Source: Immersiella caudata
Taxonomy: Eukaryota > Ascomycota > Sordariomycetes > Sordariales > Lasiosphaeriaceae
Length of the DNA: 64,000 nt
NCBI GenBank assembly: GCA_030512335.1
Contig: JAULSU010000002.1
Coordinates: 2,480,001 to 2,544,000 of the forward strand
Reading direction: 5' to 3'
Each line of letters begins with the position of its first letter. Position 1 is the stretch's first letter. Position numbers and translations under genes: made by a program. The notes beneath the pieces are model-generated. The model worked only from the letters and a program-made list of their open reading frames with translations, searched no databases and was not told where the DNA came from. Of the stretch, positions 1-11,332 are shown in pieces.

Positions 1-1698
1 CGGCAGCTCAACGATCACCGGCCCCTGATGGGACCACGTAGTCGCAGCCCGGTTGACGCGGTGCCGCACGAAACCACTTCAGCCCCGGGGCACTGCGCAC
101 GCCTAGTGGCATCGATACCGTGCGAACGGACGCCGGGGAACGCCTCGGTTGAGAATAATAAACGTGCGGCCAATCCCCTCAACTTGAGCGAGACACAGGG
201 TCGTCGGGGAGTTCCCCCTTTCTCTCCCCACCTCATGATGGTGGTAAGCCTCGGTGGCGGCTCCGAGTATTTTTTTTTCTTCCTGACACGGACAGACGGA
301 TGGATCGGCCAACAATGTGGAAGGGCTGAGAAGGATGTGTCCAGACCAAGCATGTGCTCGCGTCGGAGCGTCTTTGCTAAGTTGCAACGGCGGCGTCACT
401 GATCGGCGCCCAAAAAAAGATGGAAGGCAGCGGGCCCATCGGGGGGGCTGCGGGACATTATGCCGTCTTCTGGTCATCGAACGTGGCAGGTCACTGACAC
501 ACCAGGCCCAGAGCCTGCCATATCTTGCCGCCTTGACCCCAAGACAGCCCCTCCTCGGATGCTCGGATCTGAGAGGGCGGCTTCGGTTCCAAAGCCTCAG
601 CGTCGTAGCGACGAGTTTGCACGAAGCTGATGCAGGGAGCGTAGCGACGCACCTCTGTTGCGGGTGCCTGGAAGCCACGAATACCGTGCATGCGGTTCGT
701 TTGTCGGCGACGGCAGTGCGAGAACGTCTTGTGAAAAACTCAGGCGGGGTGGCGTGGCTCACCGCCAGAGGGCAAGTGAGTGGGTGGGACCGCATGGGGC
801 AAAAACGAAAACTGCTTCCGGCCCGCCGAATTTTGGCAAATGGGCGATCTCGAGGATTTGTCAACGGGTCAGGATCACAAATGGGCTTGAATTGATGATG
901 AAGATGACCTTCCAGCATCTATTTCACCCCCACAGCAGGTGCGGGGTTCTCATCAACATGGACGCCCGTTCCAAGGTTGTCGAGGGAAGCGACATTCACG
1001 TGCTGTGTTCTAATAAGCATTTACCGCCAAAGCAGGACGAAACAGGAAGAGCACACCCGTATCCTTCTAATTGTATTGACAACAACTAAACCACTGAGAT
1101 GAAATATCTCGGGCGATAGATAAACGTGGTAATCGATCATTACTCCAGCCCAGTTTTTGTTAGTCGATGGGTCAAGCAGCCGAGCAACGCTACACCACCC
1201 ATCTCGTGCAACTCTTCCTCGATCACGACCTTGGGCTGCTCACCAGTTGAACGAATGCTCACTGCTCACTCGTCAAGCATAGAGCTGTCGTGGTTGATGT
1301 GTCTCAGCCGGCCATCCAACCCAACAACTCGTGACTTCGCAACCCCCCTCGTAACTCTTTCCGCTGACCATGCCTAGTGCTGCTTCGAGGAAGTCTTCAT
1401 TTCCTTCATCGTCCCAGAAAGCCTCGTGTTCGTAAACGCTGCCATTAGCTAGCCACAGTGTTCCCCGAGTGGCCAGTCGCCGCAGCCCGACCAGCCGCTG
1501 GAGTTCCGAAAGCCTCGAGCCAAGAAGAGTTATTTACTCCCGCATGAAGTCCTCATCCTCATTCTCGTCTTCAAATTCTTCTTCCTCGTCGTCATCAAGC
1601 TCTTGACGTGGCCACCCCCTCGCGAATGTAGGCTGGTGAGGGAGGTACCGCACCAACATTCCCGCGCTCGACGAAAAGATTCGCCTGACGGGTGACTT
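1..1698. other. Gene-free stretch, nothing recognised
   Basis: The open frames here (the longest about 270 codons, on the minus strand) overlap each other on both strands. They are rich in Arg, Pro and Ser and match no family I recognise. A T-run lies near 269-280. The stretch is probably intergenic DNA downstream of the CDC23 gene; an untranslated RNA cannot be excluded. Confidence 0.5.
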
Positions 1699-3802
1699 CT
1701 AGCCCATCCCATCAGGGTTTTCCATCATCGCTCGAGCCTCCCGAATCAAGGCCTTGGCCTCTTCCACCTCGACTCCATCCTGGCATAACTCAGTCGCCAG
1801 CCGATTCGCTGTTACATAGTCCTCGGTCCGCATTGCGTGCTTGGCAAGCCACATGCGTGCCTTACTTGTTGCAACTGTGACTCCTGTTCCCTCGTGCCCA
1901 CCCCTGTCGCCACCCTCTCCCCCCCCATCAGACGCCGGTCCCCTTGGAGAATCATGATGAATCGCCACAGAGTCGCCTAATCCAGCACCGTCTGCACTGG
2001 TTGCGCCGCCATCCTCTTGCGCCACGCAGAGCTCCATGTAAGCCTTGGCGTCATCTTCCTCATCGAGCCGATCGTACATGTTGGCAATCTGCAGCAGCAC
2101 TTCTGGGTCCATCTGAGCGGTGCGGTCAATCGGACCACCGCTTCCAAAGCTGCTAGCCGTGGACTCGTAGTAGCTGTCAGCGAGAAGGGCGCGCTTGAGA
2201 GCTTTGATGCCGTCTCGATCGCGGCCCATCTTCTGGAGGCAGGAGCCTACAGCTTGCCACATTTTACCATCCCAGGGGCGAAGGCCAGCGGCTTTTTTGT
2301 AGTACCAGAGAGCGTAGGCGTGCATCTCTAGCACTTCGTACGTTTGTCCCAAACCATACCAGGCTCGGTAGTCCCGGCGGTTAACATCTACCGCCCGGCG
2401 ATATGATTCTATCGCCGCATGCGTATTTTTGAGTTCCACGTACTCGTGGCCCATTAGTGTCCACGCCGACAAGCATGAACGATCCAACGTCAACGCTCGG
2501 CGGAAATACGAAACGGCTTTCTCGTGAAGGGACAGCAAAGAGTAGTAGTTCCCGATAACAACACAGGATTCCGGGCGGAACTTATCTATGCTGGAGCAGA
2601 GGTGGGCGAGAAAGGCCAACTTCGGGCGGAGGTTCAGGACGTAAAGAATATTAGAGTAGTGGTCCAGTGAGTCGAGCCGGTGCGGATGAAGAGCTAGGAT
2701 GTTGCTAAAATCTTGCTCGGCCGCCAGCAGATCCTTGGAGTGGTAGTTGAGCAGAGCCCGGCAGGTGAGAAGAAAGGAAGACGTCGGAAAGATATCCAAG
2801 AGGTCGCCCAGCGACGCAGCAAGATCTTGTCCTTGTTGGTACAGGTTGACCGCTGTGTTGGCGTGAAATATGAAGGACATGATATTTTGTGGCATATGGG
2901 GCGCGATCTTATTGAGCTAGTTGGTGTCAGTAGGTCCAACGAGCGAAGGGATAGGGTGGAAGACGCACCTGCTCTATCCTCGAGATCAGGTTCGTGATCT
3001 CTAGCCAGCAGCCCCAGTTCCAAGGGAAGAGGTGCACACTTTGCATGAGATAGTCGAGAGCAATTGCGTCGTTCTTCTCCTTTACCAGGACCATCCCATA
3101 TAAATACTCCAGAAAGCCATAGCTCGTGGGATGCTCCCCATCCTCGGTCTTACGCTCAGAAAACCACCTGCTGAGGAAGCGACTAACAACGAGCAGCTGT
3201 TTGTTAGTTACGGTTCCGAGATCGTGGGGGCCCATGATCATCTCAGCATCTTCGTCCTTTCGCTTCTCGCCAGATATTATCTTGGCGTAAAGCGCGAGGA
3301 ACAGGCTTTTCTGACTGATTTCGGGGAGGGCTTGCTGGTCAGGAGCGGACATGCTGGATGCTCTAGCTTTGCCCTTGGTCGAGGCGACATCGTTGGGCTT
3401 TGCCGTCAAGAGGCTGGCAAGAAGCGATTCCGGGAGAAAGACAGCCGCACATCGGTCAAACTCCTTGCAGTCAAAGAATGATTTGGCCAGGAGGTATTTG
3501 TTTAGTTCCCTGGCCTCCAGAGCAGCTTCCTCAGGATCGGGGGTGGGATAAAACGCCGGATGCACGTAGTTGCCCGGACCGCTGCCCGACGCCTCAGCAA
3601 GCTTCTGCTCATCTACCTGTTCTGGAAGTGCATCCAGAAGCTCCGCAGCCCTGCGCTCATGTTAGATCATACGACCCGAGAAGAGGCAGCCATTATGAAC
3701 AAACCATTTTGCAGACTGGTAGAGACACCTCTCTGAACACTTTACTACTGCGATTTGCAGCGCTTCCTTCAAGTGGAGAGAGTCCTTCGCGGAGAGACCC
3801 AT
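1699..3802 (-). CDS. CDC23: Anaphase-promoting complex subunit CDC23/APC8 (TPR protein)
   Basis: TPR scaffold subunit of the APC/C ubiquitin ligase, which targets cyclins and securin for degradation in mitosis. Exons read 3802-3705, 3650-2969 and 2916-1699, giving about 665 residues, close to the usual Cdc23 length. The first exon gives a short N-terminus ending ERCLYQSAKW, and the join restores W-AAELL as in other fungal Cdc23 proteins. Intron 1 has a CTAAC branch site and a GCAG acceptor. Intron 2 is 52 bp and restores EQ-LNKIAPHMPQ. Residues from about 265 to 540 are stacked TPR helices with motifs such as WTLMGHEYVELKNTHAAIESY and WYGLGQTYEVLEMHAYALWYY. A Gly/Ser/Asp-rich low-complexity insert (roughly residues 555-605) precedes the last helices. 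The gene is divergent from ERG20. Family assignment is firm; exon 1 is inferred from splice signals. Confidence 0.93.
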
Positions 3803-4480
3803 TGCGCCTACGACGGTTGTTGAAAGGCGTTTTCAGCGCAAATACACAGCTTCCCTTGCGGTCCGAGCAGGGAAAATGCAGCCTCAGTGTGGTTTCATTT
3901 GCGACTGGGAAAAAGTGTGTGCGCGCACGGCATCTGCATCACGTCGTTTGTGCCGAAAAGCTTCACTTGAGCAAAGCAGAGGCGCGGCTGTTGTTGGATG
4001 GTGACGCGCTGTTATCGGTTGCATGGGTTCTAGCTTATCGCGGTGGATCGCCCCACACACCGCCTCGAGAGGAAAGAGGGGTCCAACGGGTCAGGGGTGA
4101 GCGTTGGAGAAGGAACCACGCTGTAGAAGGTATTTCTGTTAACCAAATGCATCCGGAAGAACATCTTGCAGAATCTATTCCCACATACGTGGCCTGAATG
4201 TTGATCATTAGACACTTTTTTTCTACATGCGATATCTCAATTAACTTTCTCTGACATTTTTATCCCTACAGAGTCCTCGATCATCCCGTTGAAGCGGGGG
4301 TAATCAAACACGAGGTACTTGTCACCAGGTCCCAGCAATTGGCTTTGTGCGGGGCATCTTGTTTTCCCCCCATTCACCATAAATCCCGACATCCGCCCCT
4401 GAACCTGATATCCTTGCTTGGGTACCCAAGACTCTCCTGCCGAGTTCCCAAAGTCTCTTCCCAGAAACCAAACCGCAAAA
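3803..4480. promoter_or_regulatory. Shared 5' region of CDC23 and ERG20
   Basis: About 680 bp separate two divergent start codons, so both promoters must lie here. I see no clear TATA box or recognisable factor site. The part next to ERG20 is pyrimidine-rich, typical of a fungal 5' leader. Confidence 0.4.
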
Positions 4481-5603
4481 ATGGCACAGAAGACCACCCT
4501 CAAGGAGTTTGAGAATGTTTTTCCTAAGCTGCAGGAGGTGCTCCTGGAGCACGTCAAGAGCTACAAGCTCCCCCAGGAGCAGCTTGACTGGTACAAGAAG
4601 GTGAGTAATTCTTGATACCGCACACCGATCGCAACCCAAACAAACAGAAAACTAAGTTTTGCCACCCCCCTTTCTGCAGAGTCTGGAAGTCAACACGCTC
4701 GGTGGAAAATGCAACCGCGGCATGTCGGTTCCCGACTCGGCCTCCCTCCTCCTCGGCCGTCCCTTGACCGAAGATGAGTACTTCAAAGCAGCGACCCTCG
4801 GCTGGATGACTGAGCTTCTGCAAGCCTTCTTCCTCGTCTCGGACGACATCATGGACAGCAGCATAACGCGCCGCGGAAAGCCCTGCTGGTACCGCCAGGA
4901 AGGCGTTGGCATGATCGCCATCAACGACGCCTTCATGCTCGAGGCGGCCATCTATACCCTCCTCAAGAAGTACTTCCGCGACCACCCCTCGTACCTCGAG
5001 CTGATCGAGCTCTTCCACGAGGTCACCTTCCAGACTGAGATCGGCCAGCTGTGCGACCTACTCACGGCCCCCGAGGACGTCGTCAACCTCGACAACTTCA
5101 GCATGGAGAAGTACCAGTTCATCGTAATCTACAAGACGGCCTACTACAGCTTCTATCTCCCCGTGGCGCTCGCTCTGCACCAGCTCAACATCGCCACCCC
5201 CAAGAACCTCAAGGCCGCCGAGGCCATCCTCATTCCTCTCGGCGAGTACTTCCAGATCCAGGACGATTACCTCGACAACTTCGGCTTGCCCGAGCACATC
5301 GGCAAGATCGGCACCGATATTATGGACAACAAGTGCTCGTGGCTCGTCAACCAGGCTCTCTCCATCGCCACCCCCGAGCAGCGCAAGGTCCTTGAGGACA
5401 ACTATGGCCACAAGAACAAGGAAAAGGAGGCTGCCGTCAAGAAGCTGTATGACGAGATGCAGCTCGAGAAGCGGTACCAGGACTACGAGGAGAAGCGTGT
5501 GGGTGAGATCCGTGAGATGATCGCCCAGCTTGACGAGAGCGAGGGACTTAAGAAGGGTGTTTTCGAGGCCTTCCTTGCCAAGATCTACAAGCGCAGCAAG
5601 TAA
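4481..5603 (+). CDS. ERG20: Farnesyl diphosphate synthase
   Basis: Condenses dimethylallyl and geranyl diphosphate with isopentenyl diphosphate to make farnesyl diphosphate, the precursor of ergosterol, dolichol, ubiquinone and prenyl anchors. Exons are 4481-4600 and 4680-5603; the single 79 bp intron has donor GTGAGT and acceptor CTGCAG. The product is 347 residues, the normal family length. The first aspartate-rich motif DDIMD is at about residues 95-99 and the second, DDYLD, at about 235-239. Conserved stretches include GKCNRGMSV, MISINDAF-like GMIAINDAF, and the K-rich C-terminus ending KIYKRSK. The residues just before the first Asp motif are aromatic (AFFLVSDD), as expected for an enzyme that stops at C15. 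Start chosen at the ATG after an adenine-rich context (GCAAAAATGG). Assignment is firm. Confidence 0.97.
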
Positions 5604-6026
5604 ACTGATTTTTCTTCTCATGCACGTTTGGCTTGTCAGGCAATTGGACGAGATACCTCGACGTTAAAATATCATGACAAAAGGCGAGAGAAATTTCCTC
5701 TTCTTAGACCCCCAAGGCAGCACGATAGGCCACGCTGCCCCGTTAATACACAAATTACAGCACGGATCACAGAACTGTCAACTTCAAGCACCCAAGGCAG
5801 ACCACATCCCGATCGGAAGAAGCCAAGTTGCATTGTGTCTATCGTGACAAACATTTCAGTCATCTGTGTCTGGCGATACCGATAACCTTTTCCCACGAAA
5901 TGGCACCCGAACTCCCCATTTTGGGCCCTAACCCTTAACACCCCTTTATGGAGGAATCGATGCCCTCCCCCCCCTCCCCCCCCAACAAAAAAAACGACAT
6001 TCAAACTTCAGATATGCCGCAACACC
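5604..6026. other. Convergent 3' intergenic region with a C-rich tract
   Basis: Lies between the converging 3' ends of ERG20 and the RA-PH gene. It holds a nearly pure C tract at 5963-5983 followed by an A-run, and an isolated CCCTAACCC near 5930. Otherwise nothing is seen. Confidence 0.5.
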
Positions 6027-9020
6027 TTAAGCAAGCGTACCACTTCTTCCTCTCCCAGTCCTCCGGACTTCTCCCTCGGACGCAGCCACCGAATTGGCAG
6101 GTGACGGCCTAATGGGCATGTTCCCCCCCATTCCCACGGGCGGGCCACTTGAGGAAGTGTAGGAGCGGCCCCTGTGCCCCCCTGATGAGGCGAAAGAGAT
6201 TAGTGGGCCCCTACTCGGGTCGTACGAACCCATTGGCCTTCCGGACGGAGATATTGGAGGCCTGTCGCTCCTGACGGTGGGTCTTCTGCCCAATCCGACG
6301 TTGGAGCCCTGCCACTGCTGTCCCGCAGTGCCGGTACTGCTGTTGCTATGAATGCTTGCGGAATCGCCTCGTCTAACCAAAGCTCGCGGCGGTGGCTCGT
6401 AGGTCCGCGAGCTTGATACAGGAGGACCTGTTGCAAAGTCCACCAGTGGTTTCCCCTGGGGCACACGGTAGCCTCGGCCGCCGCCGTGTCGGGACCACTG
6501 CGGGGGCTCAACAAAGGTTGGTGTGAGATCAACAAGGGGTTGGATCGGTCGTCGGGGGTTCTGAGGTTGCTGGCCGTGGTGATAGTGTCGACCATATTGA
6601 TCCCGTTCATGTTGTGAGGTCGAGCTGGATGAGACGCTCGGGCGATGGACAGGGCGCGTCTTCGCGCTGTGCTCAATTGCAGAGGGAAACCACCCAGGAG
6701 GTTCGGCTTTGTCCGAGGATCGTTTGGAACCCGCCGACTTCTCTGTAGAGACGGGCGAGACTGGAGATCCGGGGTGGTGCACATTGGACATGGTAGATGC
6801 GGTGGCGCTGGAGCTTTTGCGGCCATTCAAGAGACTCGGTCCCTCGGTGAAGGGGGCTGGCGAAGCCTTGTCAGACATTTGAGACCATCTGTTTCCCTCC
6901 CGCTGCGCCTGCTTGCGCTTATCGTATGCAGAGCCAAGAAGCCCGCCCTCTGCAAAAGCACCATGTCCTCGCTCCGACATGATCACCAACGGCTCCCTCT
7001 TCCCATCACTGTTGGGATCAGAGGTGCTCGATGGCGCCGCCGGTCGCGGTGGGATCGACTGCCTAGGATCTGGCTCCCAGTCGTTGCCGAATTCCTCAAG
7101 TGGCTTTTCGAAACGCCGCAGATTCATGAGCGGTTCAAAGGCGCCGATTGCATAAGGGCCCTCGTCCACTGAAACCTTGACTTTGTGGCCATTCACTTTC
7201 ACGTGGCCAACTGATTTCTTCGATGGAGATGGTTTGTCGGGTAGGATTTGCGGGGGTTCTTCGGGTGCGACCTTGTCCTTCTTGGCGTGTAATTGAAGGG
7301 CCCGGTTTGTGATGTACCAACTTCGCCAGCAGTGAACACCGTCATGGAATTCTTGACCTACGTCAGGGTCATCAGTGCAGAAGTAGTGAACGTAGTTATC
7401 GGTGTTTAGGAACACTGCAGCCTTTTGCTGACTCTTAACAGCGTAGCAAAACCTCTTCGGCGGCTTCAACTGCTTCCTCTTTTGGGCTTCGGTTGGAATA
7501 TAAATGTCGAAGTCGGATAGGTGGCAGACGCTGAACGAGTCCTTGTCCGAGGGACCTGGTTCGAGCTTCTTTGATAGCACCAACTGCCCTCCTTCCAACA
7601 AGGTGATATAGCGTTTGCTCCACTTCCCGGGCTTTGATAAATAGTACAGAGGAAGAATGAACCCAGACGGTGGCTTATCCGCGCGCGTGACAGCGGCGAG
7701 TTCGAGATCATTGTTCGGCAGGAGTAAGTCAGGAGATACCACCAAGGTATTCTGCGTGTCTTGGTTCCAAGAGTTCAGAATGTCTCGAACACGCTCGTAG
7801 CGCCGAATGCGGCGTTCGAGCCCAAGCTGCGCATAAGACTCTGTCAGGGTGCTGGTCTTCAGATTGAAAGGCTGTCCCAGCTGGTCCAAAGAGGCCACAA
7901 GAATGTCAACGGCAGATGTTTCAACACCAACCACAAGGTCCATCACGGTACCTCTGCACCGAACGGCGACTCGCTATGGATCCCAGTCAGCAACATCTCA
8001 TGGGGTACTCCCGAGCCTATCCACACTCACCCTCTCGCCACCATTGATGGCACCACGAGGCGCATCTGTTTGACCTCTCCCGCCCGCCTCGATAAAGTTC
8101 AGAGGTGTAGACATCGGTTGTGGGTTGGTTGGCGGGGTGGTCTCCAGAGCGGCGCTGGTAGATGACGTCGGCGAGGCGGGCGAAGAAGCCGCAGAACGAA
8201 GTGAGCTGGTGGAAGTCGCGAGGCCAATGCTGCGAAGGCGACGGCCCCTAGCGAGGAGAGAAATCTTTTCGAGCACCGGGGTTCGGGTCTTGGGGGAAGA
8301 AATGGGCGAAGGCTCATCAGACGGCGGCAGGGCGGGAAGGTGACGACCGTCGGATACCTGCAGCTCCAATCGCTGCCGCCTGCCCATATCCCTCCTGTGT
8401 TGCTGGGCAAGGATCCTGTTGGTTTCCGCTTCAAGCTCTGCCAATTCGGCGTCCCGGAGGAGAGCCCGCTCTTCTTTTCTGCGTTGCCTGTCCGCTTCTT
8501 TGTCCACCTCCCACAATGGGCGCTGAGAGTGGGTCCGCTGCTGCTGCTGAAGCTTGTGACAGCCCCTGTGAGCCTCAGTCGGCGTCACGGGAGTCTCATC
8601 AACCACCCCGTTAACAGGAGCAAATGGTTTGGCGGAAGGTGTATCCGGGTCGTCTTCGGCTACATGCCCCTTCTTCACGCCGATGCCACCATTGCTGGAC
8701 CGCGTCGACCGAGCGTTCAACGAATTGAGGTTCCGTTGAGCCAACGGAAGAGGAGCCCGAATCGGAGTGACAGCTGCGAGTGTTGCGATTGTGGTCTGTC
8801 GAGCATGCGTGCAGAGTGTGGTGGGAAGCGTTGCGGGTGGTCGCGTCTTTAATGAGGGGGATCCTAAGCTCCAGCCTTTGAGGTACGCCGGGCCGGTGGT
8901 AGCGCCATGCCCCAAACCCGACCGATCATGAGATGGTACCGGTAGGCCATTGTCGCCTACAGTCGCCAATACACTTTCGTGGCAGCGGGGAGCCGTAATT
9001 AGCGTCTCTGCGTGTGGCAT
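6027..9020 (-). CDS. RA-PH domain adaptor protein (MRL/Grb7-like arrangement)
   Basis: Predicted signalling adaptor of about 978 residues. Exons are 9020-8031 and 7973-6027; the 57 bp intron starts GTGAGT, has a CTGAC branch site and ends CCATAG. The join gives GERRVAVRCRGTVMDLVVG, the start of a Ras-association-like ubiquitin fold (about residues 328-410, including TSAVDILVASLDQL). A PH domain follows (about 430-550) with the opening SGFILPLYYLSKPGKWSKRY and a closing tryptophan helix (HCWRSWYI). The N-terminal 330 residues are disordered, with a basic/acidic coiled segment near DRQRRKEERALLRDAELAELE. The C-terminal 430 are Ser/Pro/Gly-rich. Tandem RA-PH proteins bind a small GTPase and membrane lipids (family knowledge); the partner here is unknown. 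An in-frame stop lies just upstream of the chosen ATG, although an extra 5' exon is possible. Confidence 0.75.
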
Positions 9021-9708
9021 GGCCGAGGCGATGAACGCATTGGCATCAGCTGGTCTTTAGCCGTTACTCAATAGGAACTGAGGAACCCAGCAGCTGCAGC
9101 TGAGGAGGCTGAGGCTGCGTGCCACTGGAGTCCGATCAGTGGCAAGGTGCGATGTCGCAATGGGCTTCTCCCCAGGTTAGTAAGTCAATGAAGCTATTCA
9201 AAGTAGCAAAAAGATCACGGCTGGCCGCTCAACCCCGTCACGGCTGTGAGCGTTGCCCCCTTAAGAGGCAAGAAGACACGGATCGACCGACGCGCATGCT
9301 GAAAACGCGCCCAATGAAGCCTCATCGGGGAACGGATATCGGCCATCTTGGGCTCGGCAACGCGCAGAGGAGCATTCGTCGCGGCACTAGATCGTGACGT
9401 GAAATGGTGCATTGGGTCAATAGACTGAGTGGCATGTCTCACTGTTGCAAGACAGTGCCCACCGCTGAAGATGCTCCCTAGTGAGCCAGAAGTCGGTCAA
9501 ACCCACCCCGGTCTTTCGCTGCCCAGTCTCTGCGACAAACATACCTACCCAATCCCCCAGGTGGGGTCGGACACCAAGCAATCGCGTCTCCTGCTTCGGG
9601 AGGCAAACACACATTCTCGGCAGGCACGAACCTGCTGTATCGGACCGCTACCTCATCCCTTGGATACCTCAGATAGAGTGCCAACTCAATTTAATTAACA
9701 TCAACCAC
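9021..9708. other. Intergenic region upstream of the RA-PH gene
   Basis: Contains the 3' flank of the MAT2B-like gene and presumably the promoter of the RA-PH gene. The open frames are short and unmatched. I see no clear regulatory motif. Confidence 0.4.
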
Positions 9709-10916
9709 CTAATGACGGAACGCTCGACATTCGCGCCTCCACCAACCCTCGAAAGACTGCGTCGAAACATCGATGCCAATGTCCTTCAACGCCTTCGTGC
9801 TCAAATGGCAATCGTAAGGCCGCTGGACACTCGCCGCGGGGTCGTTGCCTTCGGTATTGGGCTCAAGTCTGTCGATCGGTAGCCCCATAATCTCCGCGAA
9901 GAGTTGGCAGATCTCATACTATGAAGGTTGTCAGCCAACCGCTCCTCATCAACTCACCCAGAGCCTGGTCTCCTGACCTTGGTATACTTATCCTCGCTCG
10001 AAAACTGTAAAATCGGCGGTAGCTTCACCCCCCCCAACCCCTTCACCGCAATATCTGTCCCAGTGTCACTTAGCAAAACCCCAAACATCATAACCACCTT
10101 TCCGTCGGAAGGTAGGTAGGCAACACCGAACGAGATACTCACCCTTGCAAACCCTAGCCACATCCTCTGTATTTGTCGGAAACCTCAAAGCCCAATGGTC
10201 CATCTTGACCGTAACCCCCTCTTTCTGAACCTTCGACACCGCATCCATCAATACATTCACCGCACTTTCCGCATTTTCTTTCGCGCTCCCATACAAGACC
10301 GGCACGCGTAACACTGCCCCCTTCCCCTCCTTACCAGCAGCCTTGTACTCCGCAAGCACCGCCGTCTCCCCGTCTAGCTTCGTTTGACCGTACAGGTTTG
10401 TGGGTCCCGTCTGGGCACCTGCCTCGTAGGGTGCATCACCCGGCCGCCCGGCGAACACATAGTCGGTGGAGATGTATATGAGGAGAATATCGCGTGCAGC
10501 GCAGAGGTTGGCAAGGGTTTTGGAGGCTTCGATGTTGATGATACGTGTGCCTTCGGGGTCCTTGTCGACTTTGTCGGGGAAGCGGTTTGCAGCGCCTAGG
10601 TATTTAGTGTTAGAACTGCCGTCCCTTGAAGCTGTCTAATGGGAGGGAGGTGCGCACAGTGCACGACGACTTGGGGCCTGGAGGGGGCTTATCAGCGGCG
10701 CTTCTGTTGGGGCTGTGATTGGACTCACTTGACCTCATCTAGGGTCTTCTCAATCTCGGAGGGTTTGCTGAGATCGACCTTGAGGATGCTAGTGCCGTCG
10801 GCGCGGGTGAAGCCTGTGCCCTTTGCGGTCCAGCCAGTGGTCTCGTCGAATACCTTGAATACCTGGCGCCCTAGCAAACCAGTCGCGCCAGTGACGAGAG
10901 CAGTTCTTCCGCTCAT
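9709..10916 (-). CDS. MAT2B-like NAD(P)-binding SDR protein (RmlD family)
   Basis: Resembles the regulatory beta subunit of methionine adenosyltransferase and, more distantly, dTDP-4-dehydrorhamnose reductase. Five exons: 10916-10729, 10677-10658, 10595-10143, 10054-9978 and 9918-9709, giving 315 residues. The second exon is only 20 nt; it is needed to restore VKPQVVVHCAANRFPDK across the joins. The Rossmann glycine motif TGATGLLG is at residues 9-16. STDYVFAG and a YGQTK (YxxxK) pair typical of the extended SDR family are present. The last exons give LQFSSEDKYTK-YEICQLFAEIMGLP, a hallmark of fungal MAT2B-like proteins. An in-frame ATG lies 69 nt upstream, but MSGRTALVTG is the natural N-terminus. 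Whether it regulates S-adenosylmethionine synthesis in fungi is inferred from homology only. Confidence 0.85.
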
Positions 10917-11332
10917 TTTGAAGACTTCGTGAGCTTTATTGGTCAATTGGAAATAGCGAACCAAAGCTTTTGACTGTATGAACACCTGGAGGGGTTCACA
11001 CCTGACGCTGAGCTCAAGTTTTGGCCGGGAAGCTAGAGGGTGTTGGCTTGGGGAGCGCCAAGACCATTGACGTAATGCCCCTCAGCGCATCGCAGGGTTA
11101 GGGTAACGCTCTGATTGCTACCTTGCTACCAGCCTCTATGCTTACAGGAGAAATAGGGGTTACCAAACACTGGTAAGCCGCAGGTAGAAAACATTCTTTT
11201 CATCCCACGAGTGGTCCATATGCCTTTGCGCCAAAGCACAACCTCGGCCAATCCTGCGCGTTTCGCGTTTCGCCATTCGCCTTCCGCATTTCGCCTGTCC
11301 TGTACTCTGTTGTCTTCCGCAAACCCCTCTTC
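10917..11332. promoter_or_regulatory. 5' region of the MAT2B-like gene with CRE-like and TTAGGG motifs
   Basis: This 416 bp spacer between the PFK-2 stop and the MAT2B-like start contains TGACGTAA at 11068-11075, a full CRE/ATF-type site. It also has GGGTTAGGGT at 11095-11104, a telomere-like motif of the kind bound by Tbf1/Teb1-type factors. Short TTTCGC repeats lie at 11263-11295. Motif presence is seen; function is inference. Confidence 0.35.

Noticed and set aside
103..918. 271-codon minus-strand frame near the left edge
   Set aside because: Arg/Pro/Ser-rich, overlapped by equally long frames on the other strand, no motif and no splice-supported extension.
5058..5621. 187-codon frame antisense to ERG20
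   Set aside because: Val/Leu/Glu-rich mirror of the strongly biased codon use in ERG20; a shadow frame.
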